From: Escarpia spicata
Lineage: Eukaryota; Annelida; Polychaeta; Sabellida; Siboglinidae
Assembly (NCBI GenBank): GCA_963995525.1
Contig: CAXEFP010000902.1
Coordinates: 310,001-374,000, forward strand
DNA: 64,000 nucleotides
Direction: 5' to 3'
In this document: positions 15,201-30,055 of the stretch, in pieces
Numbering within the stretch: position 1 is the stretch's first letter
Layout of the letters: each line of letters opens with the position of its first letter
The notes under the pieces: model-generated
Seen by the model: the letters and a program-made list of their open reading frames with translations, nothing else
The model's database searches: none
What the model was told of the DNA's origin: nothing
Position numbers and translations under genes: made by a program

Positions 15201-18200
15201 TTCGTGAAGATTTGTAACATGCAGAACATCTATTTGGGGTAAAACCACATTCAGGATCCGTCTGCCGAAAAAGTGTACTTAAAATACCGTTTTCTGTGAT
15301 ATGCATAAATTTTGTTCGAACACTTTGATATGGGACATGTTTGTCTCGTGAGTACTGAATGTACTGCTGCTTTTGACAATATAAAACATCAAATGTGGAT
15401 GAGTTTTCACACCTACAACTTACGTAATATGTTCTTGTAACTTACGTGACGTAGATAAAACGGTAACATGCATTCCCATTTGTGGTTAATCTAGTTATGT
15501 GTGTAGCTTGATATCAATCTAGCCTTCGTGAAGATATGTAACATGCAAAACATATATTTGGGGTAAGACCACATTAAGGATCCGTCCGCCGAAAAAAGTG
15601 CACTACAAATACCGTTTTGCAGTGATATGCATAAATTTTGTTCGAACACTTTGATATGGGACATGTTTGTCTCGTGAGTACTGAACGTACTGCTCCTTTA
15701 GACAAGATAAAACATCAAATGGGGATAAGTTTTCACACCTATAACTTACGTAATATGTTCTTGTAACTTACGTGACGGAGATAAAACGGTAACATGCATT
15801 CCCATTTGTGGTTAATCTAGTTATGTGTGTAGCTTGATATCAGTCTAGCGTTCGTGAAGATTTGTAACATGCAGAACATCTATTTGGGGTAAAACCACAT
15901 TCAGGATCCGTCTGCCGAAAAAGTGTACTTAAAATACCGTTTTCTGTGATATGCATAAATTTTGTTCGAACACTTTGATATGGGACATGTTTGTCTCGTG
16001 AGTACTGAATGTACTGCTGCTTTACACAATATAAAACATCAAATGTGGATGAGTTTTCACACCTACAACTTACGTAATATGTTCTTGTAACTTACTTGAC
16101 GGAGATAAAAAGGTAACATGCATTCCCATTTGTGGTTAATCTAATTATGTGTGTAGCTTGATAACAGTTTAGCCTTCGTGAAGATTTGTAACATGCAAAA
16201 CATATATTTGGGGTAAGACTACATTAAGGATCCTTCCGCCAAAAAAAGTGCACTACAAATACCGTTTTGCAGTGAAATGCATAAATGTTGTTCGAACACT
16301 TTGACATGGGACATGTTTGTCTCGTGAGTACTGAACGTACTGCTCCTTTAGACAAGATAAACCATCAAATGGGGATGAGTTTTCACACCTATAACTTACG
16401 TAATATGTTCTTGTGACTTACGTGACGGAGATAAAACGGTAACATGCATTCCCATTTGTGGTTAATCTAGTTATGTGTGTAACTTGATATCAGGCTAGCC
16501 TTCGTGAAGATTTTTAACATGCAGAACATCTATTTGGGGTAAGACCACATTAAGGATCCGTCAGCCGAAAAAAGTGCACTACAAATACCGTTTTCTGTGA
16601 TATGAATAAATGTTGTTCGAACACTTTGACATGGGACATGTTTGTCTCGTGATTATTCAATGTACTGCAGCTATAGACAACATAAAACATCAAATGGGGA
16701 TGAATTTTCACAACTGTAACTTACGTAATATTTTCTTGTAACTTATGTGACGGATATAAAACGGTAACATGCATTCCCATTTGTGGTTAATCTAGTTATG
16801 TGTGTAGCTTGATATCAGTCTAACCTTCGTGAAGATTTGTTACATGCAAAACATCTATTTGGGGTAAGACCACATTAAGGATCCGTCCGCTGAAAAAAGT
16901 GCACTACAAATACAGTTTTGCTGTGATATGCTTAAATTGTGTTCGAACACTTTGACATGGGGCATGTTTGTCTCGTGAGTACTGAATGTTCTGCTGCTTT
17001 AGACAAAATAAAACATCAAATGGGGATGAGTTTTCACAACTATAACTTACGTAATATGTTCTTGTAACTTACATGACGGAGATAAAACGGTAACATACAT
17101 TCCCATTTGTGATTAATCTAGTTATGTGTGTAGCTTGATATCAGTCTAGCCTTCGTGAAGATTTGTAACATGCAAAACATATATTTGGGATAAGACCACA
17201 TTAGGATCCGTCCGCCGAAAAAAGTGCACTACAAATACCGTTTTGCTGTGATATGCATAAATTTTGTTCGAACACTTTGATATGGGACATGTTTGTCTCG
17301 TGAGTACTGAATGTACTGCTGCTTTTGACAATATAAAACATCAAATGTGGATGAGTTTTCACCTCTACAACTTACGTAATATGTTCTTGTAACTTACGTG
17401 ACGGAGATAAAACGGTAACATGCATTCCCATTTGTGGTTAATCTAGTTATGTGTGTAGCTTGATATCAAACTAGCCTTCGTGAAGATATGTAACATGCAA
17501 AACATATATTTGGGGTAAGACCACATTAAGGATCCGTCCGCTGAAAAAAGTGCACTACAAATACCGTTTTGCTGTGATATGCATAAATTTTGTTCGAACA
17601 CTTTGATATGGGACATGTTTGTCTCGTGAGTACTGAATGTACTGCTGCTTTTGACAATATAAAACATCAAATGTGGATGAGTTTTCACACCTACAACTTA
17701 CGTAATATGTTCTTGTAACTTACGTGACGGAGATAAAACGGTAACATGCATTCCCATTTGTGGTTAATCTAGTTATGTGTGTAGCTTGATATCAATCTAG
17801 CCTTCGTGAAGATATGTAACATGCAAAACATATATTTGGGGTAAGACCACATTAAGGATCCGTCCGCCGAAAAAAGTGCACTACAAATACCGTTTTGCAG
17901 TGATATGCATAAATTTTGTTCGAACACTTTGATATTGGACATGTTTGTCTCGTGAGTACTGAACGTACTGCTCCTTTAGACAAGATAAAACATCAAATGG
18001 GGATAAGTTTTCACACCTATAACTTACGTAATATGTTCTTGTAACTTACGTGACGGAGATAAAACGGTAACATGCATTCCCATTTGTGGTTAATCTAGTT
18101 ATGTGTGTAGCTTGATATCAGTCTAGCGTTCGTGAAGATTTGTAACATGCAGAACATCTATTTGGGGTAAAACCACATTCAGGATCCGTCTGCCGAAAAA

Positions 18201-21200
18201 GTGTACTTAAAATACCGTTTTCTGTGATATGCATAAATTTTGTTCGAACACTTTGATATGGGACATGTTTGTCTCGTGAGTACTGAATGTACTGCTGCTT
18301 TACACAATATAAAACATCAAATGTGGATGAGTTTTCACACCTACAACTTACGTAATATGTTCTTGTAACTTACGTGACGGATATAAAACGGTAACATGCA
18401 TTCCCATTTGTGGTTAATCTAGTTATGTGTGTAGCTTGATATCAGTCTAGCCTTCATGAAGATTTGTAACATGCAAAATATCTATTTGGGGTAAGACCAC
18501 ATTAAGGATCCGTCCGCCGAAAAAAGTGCACTACAAATACCGTTTTGCAGTGATATGCATAAATTTTGTTCGAAATTTTGATATGGGACATGTTTGTCTC
18601 GTGAGTACTAAACGTAATGCTCCTTTAGACAAGATAAAACATCAAATGGGGATGAGTTTTCACACATATAACTTACGTAATATGTTCTTGTAACTTACGT
18701 GACGGAGATAAAACGGTAACATGCATTCCCATTTGTGGTTAATCTAGTTATGTGTGTAGCTTGATATCAGTCTAGCGTTCGTGAAGATTTGTAACATGCA
18801 GAACATCTATTTGGGGTAAAACCACATTCAGGATCCGTCTGCCGAAAAAGTGTTCTTAAAATACCGTTTTCTGTGATATGCATAAATTTTGTTCGAACAC
18901 TTTGATATGGGACATGTTTGTCTCGTGAGTACTGAATGTACTGCTGCTTTACACAATATAAAACATCAAATGTGGATGAGTTTTCACACCTACAACTTAC
19001 GTAATATGTTCTTGTAACTTACATGACGGAGATAAAACGGTAACATACATTCCCATTTGTGATTAATCTAGTTATGTGTGTAGCTTGATATCAGTCTAGC
19101 CTTCGTGAAGATTTGTAACATGCAAAACATATATTTGGGGTAAGACCACATTAAGGATCCGTCCGCCGAAAAAAGTGCACTACAAATACCGTTTTGCAGT
19201 GATATGCATAAATGTTGTTCCAACACTTTGATATGGGACATGTTTGTCTCGTGAGTACTGAACGTACTGCTCCTTTAGACAAGATAAAACATCAAATGGG
19301 GATAAGTTTTCACACCTATAAGTTACGTAATATGTTCTTGTAACTTACGTGACGGAGATAAAACGGTAACATGCATTCCCATTTGTGGTTAATCTAGTTA
19401 TGTGTGTAGCTTGATATCAGTCTAGCGTTTGTGAAGATTTGTAACATGCAGAACATCTATTTGGGGTAAAACCACATTCAGGATCCGTCTGCCGAAAAAG
19501 TGTACTTAAAATACCGTTTTCTGTGATATGCATAAATTTTGTTCGAACACTTTGATATGGGACATGTTTGTCTCGTGAGTACTGAATGTACTGCTGCTTT
19601 ACACAATATAAAACGTCAAATGTGGATGAGTTTTCACACCTACAACTTACGTAATATGTTCTTGTAACTTACGTGACGGAGATAAAAAGGTAACATGCAT
19701 TCCCATTTGTGGTTAATCTAATTATGTGTGTAGCTTGATAACAGTTTAGCCTTCGTGAAGATTTGTAACATGCAAAACATATATTTGGGGTAAGACTACA
19801 TTAAGGATCCGTCCGCCAAAAAAAGTGCACTACAAATACCGTTTTGCAGTGAAATGCATAAATGTTGTTCGAACACTTTGACATGGGACATGTTTGTCTC
19901 GTGAGTACTGAACGTACTGCTCCTTTAGACAAGATAAACCATCAAATGGGGATGAGTTTTCACACCTATAACTTACGTAATATGTTCTTGTAACTTACGT
20001 GACGGAGATAAAACGGTAACATGCATTCCCATTTGTGGTTAATCTAGTTATGTGTGTAACTTGATATCAGGCTAGCCTTCGTGAAGATTTGTAACATGCA
20101 GAACATCTATTTGGGGTAAGACCACATTAAGGATCCGTCAGCCGAAAAAAGTGCACTACAAATACCGTTTTCTGTGATATGAATAAATGTTGTTCGAACA
20201 CTTTGACATGGGACATGTTTGTCTCGTGATTATTCAATGTACTGCTGCTATAGACAACATAAAACATCAAATGGGGATGAATTTTCACAACTGTAACTTA
20301 CGTAATATTTTCTTGTAACTTACGTGACGGATATAAAACGGTAACATGCATTCCCATTTGTGGTTAATCTAGTTATGTGTGTAGCTTGATATCAGTCTAA
20401 CCTTCGTGAAGATTTGTTACATGCAAAACATCTATTTGGGGTAAGACCACATTAAGGATCCGTCCGCTGAAAAAAGTGCACTACAAATACAGTTTTGCTG
20501 TGATATGCTTAAATTGGGTTCGAACACTTTGACATGGGACATGTTTGTCTCGCGAGTACTGAATGTTCTGCTGCTTTAGACAAAATAAAACATCAAATGG
20601 GGATGAGTTTTCACAACTATAACTTACGTAATATGTTCTTGTAACTTACATGACGGAGATAAAACGGTAACATACATTCCCATTTGTGATTAATCTAGTT
20701 ATGTGTGTAGCTTGATATCAGTCTAGCCTTCGTGAAGATTTGTAACATGCAAAACATATATTTGGGATAAGACCACATTAGGATCCGTCCGCCGAAAAAA
20801 GTGCACTACAAATACCGTTTTGCTGTGATATGCATAAATTTTGTTCGAACACTTTGATATGGGACATGTTTGTCTCGTGAGTACTGAATGTACTGCTGCT
20901 TTTGACAATATAAAACATCAAATGTGGATGAGTTTTCACCTCTACAACTTACGTAATATGTTCTTGTAACTTACGTGAAGGAGATAAAACGGTAACATGC
21001 ATTCCCATTTGTGGTTAATCTAGTTATGTGTGTAGCTTGATATCAAACTAGCCTTCGTGAAGATATGTAACATGCAAAACATATATTTGGGGTAAGACCA
21101 CATTAAGGATCCGTCCGCCGAAAAAAGTGCACTACAAATACCGTTTTGCAGTGATATGCATAAATGTTGTTCGAACACTTTGATATGGGACATGTTTGTC

Positions 21201-21500
21201 TCGTGAGTACTGAACGTACTGCTCCTTTAGACAAGATAAAACATCAAATGGGGATAACTTTTCACACCTATAACTTACGTAATATGTTCTTGTAACTTAC
21301 GTGACGGAGATAAAACGGTAACATGCATTCCCATTTGTGGTTAATCTAGTTATGTGTGTAGCTTGATATCAGTCTAGCGTTCGTGAAGATTTGTAACATC
21401 CAGAACATCTATTTGGGGTAAAACCACATTCAGGATCCGTCTGCCGAAAAAGTGTACTTAAAATACCGTTTTCTGTGATATGCATAAATTTTGTTCGAAC
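9100..21500 (+). repeat. Large segmental duplication, 2 x 6179 bp (19 monomers)
   Basis: Two successive blocks of about 19 monomers match at a constant offset of 6179 bases. Paired points include 10967/17146, 11264/17443 and 14544/20723. Even private variants are shared, such as the weakened BamHI context GGATCCTTCCGCC near 10050 and 16230, and TTGATATTGGACATG near 11752 and 17930. A few single-base differences separate the copies. Correspondence fades before about 9.1 kb and after about 21.5 kb. Confidence 0.8.
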
Positions 21501-24500
21501 ACTTTGATATGGGACATGTTTGTCTCGTGAGTACTGAATGTACTGCTGCTTTACACAATATAAAACATCAAATGTGGATGAGTTTTCACACCTACAACTT
21601 ACGTAATATGTTCTTGTAACTTACGTGACGGAGATAAAACGGTAACATGCATTCCCATTTGTGGTTAATCTAGTTATGTGTGTAACTTGATATCAGGCTA
21701 GCCTTCGTGAAGATTTGTAACATGCAGAACATCTATTTGGGGTAAGACCACATTAAGGATCCGTCCGCCGAAAAAAGTGCACTACAAATACCGTTTTCTG
21801 TTATATGCATAAATGTTGTTCGAACACTTTGACATGGGACATGTTTGTCTCGTGATTATTCAATGTACTGCTGCTATAGACAACATAAAACATCAAATGG
21901 GGATGAATTTTCACAACTGTAACTTACGTAATATTTTCTTGTAACTTACGTGACGGATATAAAACGGTAACACGCATTCCCATTTGTGGTTAATCTAGTT
22001 ATGTGTGTAGCTTGATATCAGTCTAGCCTTCATGAAGATTTGTAACATGCAAAATATCTATTTGGGGTAAGACCACATTAAGGATCCGTCCGCCGAAAAA
22101 AGTGCACTACAAATACCGTTTTGCAGTGATATGCATAAATTTTATTCGAAATTTTGATATGGGACATGTTTGTCTCGTGAGTACTGAACGTACTGCTCCT
22201 TTAGACAAGATAAAACATCAAATGGGGATGAGTTTTCACACATATAACTTACGTAATATGTTCTTGTAACTTACGTGACGGAGATAAAACGGTAACATGC
22301 ATTCCCATTTGTGGTTAATCTAGTTATGTGTGTAACTTGATATCAGGCTAGCCTTCGTGAAGATTTGTAACATGCAGAACATCTATTTGGGGTAAGACCA
22401 CATTAAGGATCCGTCAGCCGAAAAAAGTGCACTACAAATACCGTTTTCTGTGATATGAATAAATGTTGTTCGAACACTTTGACATGGGACATGTTTGTCT
22501 CGTGATTATTCAATGTACTGCTGCTATAGACAACATAAAACATCAAATGGGGATGAATTTTCACAACTGTAACTTACGTAATATTTTCTTGTAACTTACG
22601 TGACGGATATAAAACGGTAACATGCATTCCCATTTGTGGTTAATCTAGTTATGTGTGTAGCTTGATATCAGTCTAACCTTCGTGAAGATTTGTTACATGC
22701 AAAACATCTATTTGGGGTAAGACCACATTAAGGATCCGTCCGCTGAAAAAAGTGCACTACAAATACAGTTTTGCTGTGATATGCTTAAATTGGGTTCGAA
22801 CACTTTGACATGGGACATGTTTGTCTCGTGAGTACTGAATGTTCTGCTGCTTTAGACAAAATAAAACATCAAATGGGGATGAGTTTTCACAACTATAACT
22901 TACGTAATATGTTCTTGTAACTTACATGACGGAGATAAAACGGTAACATACATTCCCATTTGTGATTAATCTAGTTATGTGTGTAGCTTGATATCAGTCT
23001 AGCCTTCGTGAAGATTTGTAACATGCAAAACATATATTTGGGATAAGACCACATTAGGATCCGTCCGCCGAAAAAAGTGCACTACAAATACCGTTTTGCT
23101 GTGATATGCATAAATTTTGTTCGAACACTTTGATATGGGACATGTTTGTCTCGTGAGTACTGAATGTACTGCTGCTTTTGACAATATAAAACATCAAATG
23201 TGGATGAGTTTTCACCTCTACAACTTACGTAATATGTTCTTGTAACTTACGTGAAGGAGATAAAACGGTAACATGCATTCCCATTTGTGGTTAATCTAGT
23301 TATGTGTGTAGCTTGATATCAAACTAGCCTTCGTGAAGATATGTAACATGCAAAACATATATTTGGGGTAAGACCACATTAAGGATCCGTCCGCCGAAAA
23401 AAGTGCACTACAAATACCGTTTTGCAGTGATATGCATAAATGTTGTTCGAACACTTTGATATGGGACATGTTTGTCTCGTGAGTACTGAACGTACTGCTC
23501 CTTTAGACAAGATAAAACATCAAATGGGGATAACTTTTCACACCTATAACTTACGTAATATGTTCTTGTAACTTACGTGACGGAGATAAAACGGTAACAT
23601 GCATTCCCATTTGTGGTTAATCTAGTTATGTGTGTAGCTTGATATCAGTCTAGCGTTCGTGAAGATTTGTAACATCCAGAACATCTATTTGGGGTAAAAC
23701 CACATTCAGGATCCGTCTGCCGAAAAAGTGTACTTAAAATACCGTTTTCTGTGATATGCATAAATTTTGTTCGAACACTTTGATATGGGACATGTTTGTC
23801 TCGTGAGTACTGAATGTACTGCTGCTTTACACAATATAAAACATCAAATGTGGATGAGTTTTCACACCTACAACTTACGTAATATGTTCTTGTAACTTAC
23901 GTGACGGAGATAAAACGGTAACATGCATTCCCATTTGTGGTTAATCTAGTTATGTGTGTAACTTGATATCAGGCTAGCCTTCGTGAAGATTTGTAACATG
24001 CAGAACATCTATTTGGGATAAGACCACATTAAGGATCCGTCCGCCGAAAAAAGTGCACTACAAATACCGTTTTCTGTTATATGCATAAATGTTGTTCGAA
24101 CACTTTGACATGGGACATGTTTGTCTCGTGATTATTCAATGTACTGCTGCTATAGACAACATAAAACATCAAATGGGGATGAATTTTCACAACTGTAACT
24201 TACGTAATATTTTCTTGTAACTTACGTGACGGATATAAAACGGTAACACGCATTCCCATTTGTGGTTAATCTAGTTATGTGTGTAGCTTGATATCAGTCT
24301 AGCCTTCATGAAGATTTGTAACATGCAAAATATCTATTTGGGGTAAGACCACATTAAGGATCCGTCCGCCGAAAAAAGTGCACTACAAATACCGTTTTGC
24401 AGTGATATGCATAAATTTTATTCGAAATTTTGATATGGGACATGTTTGTCTCGTGAGTACTGAACGTACTGCTCCTTTAGACAAGATAAAACATCAAATG

Positions 24501-27500
24501 GGGATGAGTTTTCACACATATAACTTACGTAATATGTTCTTGTAACTTACGTGACGGAGATAAAACGGTAACATGCATTCCCATTTGTGGTTAATCTAGT
24601 TATGTGTGTAACTTGATATCAGGCTAGCCTTCGTGAAGATTTGTAACATGCAGAACATCTATTTGGGGTAAGACCACATTAAGGATCCGTCAGCCGAAAA
24701 AAGTGCACTACAAATACCGTTTTCTGTGATATGAATAAATGTTGTTCGAACACTTTGACATGGGACATGTTTGTCTCGTGATTATTCAATGTACTGCTGC
24801 TATAGACAACATAAAACATCAAATGGGGATGAATTTTCACAACTGTAACTTACGTAATATTTTCTTGTAACTTACGTGACGGATATAAAACGGTAACATG
24901 CATTCCCATTTGTGGTTAATCTAGTTATGTGTGTAGCTTGATATCAGTCTAACCTTCGTGAAGATTTGTTACATGCAAAACATCTATTTGGGGTAAGACC
25001 ACATTAAGGATCCGTCCGCTGAAAAAAGTGCACTACAAATACAGTTTTGCTGTGATATGCTTAAATTGGGTTCGAACACTTTGACATGGGACATGTTTGT
25101 CTCGTGAGTACTGAATGTTCTGCTGCTTTAGACAAAATAAAACATCAAATGGGGATGAGTTTTCACAACTATAACTTACGTAATATGTTCTTGTAACTTA
25201 CATGACGGAGATAAAACGGTAACATACATTCCCATTTGTGATTAATCTAGTTATGTGTGTAGCTTGATATCAGTCTAGCCTTCGTGAAGATTTGTAACAT
25301 GCAAAACATATATTTGGGATAAGACCACATTAGGATCCGTCCGCCGAAAAAAGTGCACTACAAATACCGTTTTGCTGTGATATGCATAAATTTTGTTCGA
25401 ACACTTTGATATGGGACATGTTTGTCTCGTGAGTACTGAATGTACTGCTGCTTTTGACAATATAAAACATCAAATGTGGATGAGTTTTCACCTCTACAAC
25501 TTACGTAATATGTTCTTGTAACTTACGTGAAGGAGATAAAACGGTAACATGCATTCCCATTTGTGGTTAATCTAGTTATGTGTGTAGCTTGATATCAAAC
25601 TAGCCTTCGTGAAGATATGTAACATGCAAAACATATATTTGGGGTAAGACCACATTAAGGATCCGTCCGCCGAAAAAAGTGCACTACAAATACCGTTTTG
25701 CAGTGATATGCATAAATGTTGTTCGAACACTTTGATATGGGACATGTTTGTCTCGTGAGTACTGAACGTACTGCTCCTTTAGACAAGATAAAACATCAAA
25801 TGGGGATAACTTTTCACACCTATAACTTACGTAATATGTTCTTGTAACTTACGTGACGGAGATAAAACGGTAACATGCATTCCCATTTGTGGTTAATCTA
25901 GTTATGTGTGTAGCTTGATATCAGTCTAGCGTTCGTGAAGATTTGTAACATCCAGAACATCTATTTGGGGTAAAACCACATTCAGGATCCGTCTGCCGAA
26001 AAAGTGTACTTAAAATACCGTTTTCTGTGATATGCATAAATTTTGTTCGAACACTTTGATATGGGACATGTTTGTCTCGTGAGTACTGAATGTACTGCTG
26101 CTTTACACAATATAAAACATCAAATGTGGATGAGTTTTCACACCTACAACTTACGTAATATGTTCTTGTAACTTACGTGACGGAGATAAAACGGTAACAT
26201 GCATTCCCATTTGTGGTTAATCTAGTTATGTGTGTAACTTGATATCAGGCTAGCCTTCGTGAAGATTTGTAACATGCAGAACATCTATTTGGGATAAGAC
26301 CACATTAAGGATCCGTCCGCCGAAAAAAGTGCACTACAAATACCGTTTTCTGTTATATGCATAAATGTTGTTCGAACACTTTGACATGGGACATGTTTGT
26401 CTCGTGATTATTCAATGTACTGCTGCTATAGACAACATAAAACATCAAATGGGGATGAATTTTCACAACTGTAACTTACGTAATATTTTCTTGTAACTTA
26501 CGTGACGGATATAAAACGGTAACACGCATTCCCATTTGTGGTTAATCTAGTTATGTGTGTAGCTTGATATCAGTCTAGCCTTCATGAAGATTTGTAACAT
26601 GCAAAATATCTATTTGGGGTAAGACCACATTAAGGATCCGTCCGCCGAAAAAAGTGCACTACAAATACCGTTTTGCAGTGATATGCATAAATTTTATTCG
26701 AAATTTTGATATGGGACATGTTTGTCTCGTGAGTACTGAACGTACTGCTCCTTTAGACAAGATAAAACATCAAATGGGGATGAGTTTTCACACATATAAC
26801 TTACGTAATATGTTCTTGTAACTTACGTGACGGAGATAAAACGGTAACATGCATTCCCATTTGTGGTTAATCTAGTTATGTGTGTAACTTGATATCAGGC
26901 TAGCCTTCGTGAAGATTTGTAACATGCAGAACATCTATTTGGGGTAAGACCACATTAAGGATCCGTCAGCCGAAAAAAGTGCACTACAAATACCGTTTTC
27001 TGTGATATGAATAAATGTTGTTCGAACACTTTGACATGGGACATGTTTGTCTCGTGATTATTCAATGTACTGCTGCTATAGACAACATAAAACATCAAAT
27101 GGGGATGAATTTTCACAACTGTAACTTACGTAATATTTTCTTGTAACTTACGTGACGGATATAAAACGGTAACATGCATTCCCATTTGTGGTTAATCTAG
27201 TTATGTGTGTAGCTTGATATCAGTCTAACCTTCGTGAAGATTTGTTACATGCAAAACATCTATTTGGGGTAAGACCACATTAAGGATCCGTCCGCTGAAA
27301 AAAGTGCACTACAAATACAGTTTTGCTGTGATATGCTTAAATTGGGTTCGAACACTTTGACATGGGACATGTTTGTCTCGTGAGTACTGAATGTTCTGCT
27401 GCTTTAGACAAAATAAAACATCAAATGGGGATGAGTTTTCACAACTATAACTTACGTAATATGTTCTTGTAACTTACATGACGGAGATAAAACGGTAACA

Positions 27501-29100
27501 TACATTCCCATTTGTGATTAATCTAGTTATGTGTGTAGCTTGATATCAGTCTAGCCTTCGTGAAGATTTGTAACATGCAAAACATATATTTGGGATAAGA
27601 CCACATTAGGATCCGTCCGCCGAAAAAAGTGCACTACAAATACCGTTTTGCTGTGATATGCATAAATTTTGTTCGAACACTTTGATATGGGACATGTTTG
27701 TCTCGTGAGTACTGAATGTACTGCTGCTTTTGACAATATAAAACATCAAATGTGGATGAGTTTTCACCTCTACAACTTACGTAATATGTTCTTGTAACTT
27801 ACGTGAAGGAGATAAAACGGTAACATGCATTCCCATTTGTGGTTAATCTAGTTATGTGTGTAGCTTGATATCAAACTAGCCTTCGTGAAGATATGTAACA
27901 TGCAAAACATATATTTGGGGTAAGACCACATTAAGGATCCGTCCGCCGAAAAAAGTGCACTACAAATACCGTTTTGCAGTGATATGCATAAATGTTGTTC
28001 GAACACTTTGATATGGGACATGTTTGTCTCGTGAGTACTGAACGTACTGCTCCTTTAGACAAGATAAAACATCAAATGGGGATAACTTTTCACACCTATA
28101 ACTTACGTAATATGTTCTTGTAACTTACGTGACGGAGATAAAACGGTAACATGCATTCCCATTTGTGGTTAATCTAGTTATGTGTGTAGCTTGATATCAG
28201 TCTAGCGTTCGTGAAGATTTGTAACATCCAGAACATCTATTTGGGGTAAAACCACATTCAGGATCCGTCTGCCGAAAAAGTGTACTTAAAATACCGTTTT
28301 CTGTGATATGCATAAATTTTGTTCGAACACTTTGATATGGGACATGTTTGTCTCGTGAGTACTGAATGTACTGCTGCTTTACACAATATAAAACATCAAA
28401 TGTGGATGAGTTTTCACACCTACAACTTACGTAATATGTTCTTGTAACTTACGTGACGGAGATAAAACGGTAACATGCATTCCCATTTGTGGTTAATCTA
28501 GTTATGTGTGTAACTTGATATCAGGCTAGCCTTCGTGAAGATTTGTAACATGCAGAACATCTATTTGGGGTAAGACCACATTAAGGATCCGTCCGCCGAA
28601 AAAAGTGCACTACAAATACCGTTTTCTGTTATATGCATAAATGTTGTTCGAACACTTTGACATGGGACATGTTTGTCTCGTGATTATTCAATGTACTGCT
28701 GCTATAGACAACATAAAACATCAAATGGGGATGAATTTTCACAACTGTAACTTACGTAATATTTTCTTGTAACTTACGTGACGGATATAAAACGGTAACA
28801 CGCATTCCCATTTGTGGTTAATCTAGTTATGTGTGTAGCTTGATATCAGTCTAGCCTTCATGAAGATTTGTAACATGCAAAATATCTATTTGGGGTAAGA
28901 CCACATTAAGGATCCGTCCGCCGAAAAAAGTGCACTACAAATACCGTTTTGCAGTGATATGCATAAATTTTATTCGAAATTTTGATATGGGACATGTTTG
29001 TCTCGTGAGTACTGAACGTACTGCTCCTTTAGACAAGATAAAACATCAAATGGGGATGAGTTTTCACACATATAACTTACGTAATATGTTCTTGTAACTT
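19950..29100 (+). repeat. Higher-order repeat, 7 monomers (2276 bp), about 4 copies
   Basis: Equivalent positions recur at 20723, 22999, 25275 and 27551, exactly 2276 bases apart. Markers unique to one position of the unit recur in step: GTAACATCCAGAAC (TGC changed to TCC), GGTAACACGCATTCCC, and TTTTATTCGAAATTTTGAT. Copies differ at very few bases, for example GGGATAAG versus GGGGTAAG near 24015 and 26290, which points to very recent amplification. The unit overlaps the end of the 6179-bp duplication, so amplification of this segment probably came after it. Confidence 0.85.
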
Positions 29101-30050
29101 ACGTGACGGAGATAAAACGGTAACATGCATTCCCATTTGTGGTTAATCTAGTTATGTGTGTAGCTTGATATCAGTCTAGCGTTCGTGAAGATTTGTAACA
29201 TGCAGAACATCTATTTGGGGTAAAACCACATTCAGGATCCGTCTGCCGAAAAAGTGTACTTAAAATACCGTTTTCTGTGATATGCATAAATTTTGTTCGA
29301 ACACTTTGATATGGGACATGTTTGTCTCGTGAGTACTGAATGTACTGCTGCTTTACACAATATAAAACATCAAATGTGGATGAGTTTTCACACCTACAAC
29401 TTACGTAATATGTTCTTGTAACTTACGTGACGGAGATAAAAAGGTAACATGCATTCCCATTTGTGGTTAATCTAATTATGTGTGTAGCTTGATAACAGTT
29501 TAGCCTTCGTGAAGATTTGTAACATGCAAAACATATATTTGGGGTAAGACTACATTAAGGATCCGTCCGCCAAAAAAAGTGCACTACAAATACCGTTTTG
29601 CAGTGAAATGCATAAATGTTGTTCGAACACTTTGACATGGGACATGTTTGTCTCGTGAGTACTGAACGTACTGCTCCTTTAGACAAGATAAACCATCAAA
29701 TGGGGATGAGTTTTCACACCTATAACTTACGTAATATGTTCTTGTAACTTACGTGACGGAGATAAAACGGTAACATGCATTCCCATTTGTGGTTAATCTA
29801 GTTATGTGTGTAACTTGATAGCAGGCTAGCCTTCGTGAAGATTTGTAACATGCAGAACATCTATTTGGGGTAAGACCACATTAAGGATCCGTCAGCCGAA
29901 AAAAGTGCACTACAAATACCGTTTTCTGTGATATGAATAAATGTTGTTCGAACACTTTGACATGGGACATGTTTGTCTCGTGATTATTCAATGTACTGCT
30001 GCTATAGACAACATAAAACTTCAAATGGGGATGAATTTTCACAACTGTAA

Positions 30051-30055
30051 CTTAC
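30051..30055. other. Satellite orientation switch with CTTAC overlap
   Basis: Forward monomers run to ACTGTAACTTAC. The next bases, CCCAAATATATG, belong to a monomer read on the opposite strand. CTTAC fits both sides (TAACTTACGTAAT on the left, GTCTTACCCCAAAT on the right), so it is a 5-base microhomology at the joint. The two monomers are broken at different phases. The arms therefore can pair only beyond an unpaired loop of roughly 140 bases (about 30056-30194). Confidence 0.9.

Larger units (their letters stand above)
1..30055 (+). repeat. Satellite array, block A1 (about 325-bp monomer, forward)
   Basis: Uninterrupted head-to-tail tandem repeat of a 325-326-bp AT-rich monomer. The first GGATCC sites start at 286, 612, 937, 1263 and 1589, giving steps of 326, 325, 326 and 326, so the block holds about 92 copies. 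Landmarks recur in fixed order: GGATCCGTCCGCCG, GTGCAC, CCGTTTTGCTG, TTCGAA, GGGACATGTTTGTCTCGTGA, two TAACTTACGT copies, ATGCATTCCCATTTGTGG and TAGCTTGATATCAG. Monomer types differ by diagnostic changes, for example a 3-base loss giving TTCGAAATTTTGAT, and these types recur in longer ordered units. I see no gene in this block. The short open frames inside monomers are chance frames. I do not recognise the family by name. Confidence 0.97.
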
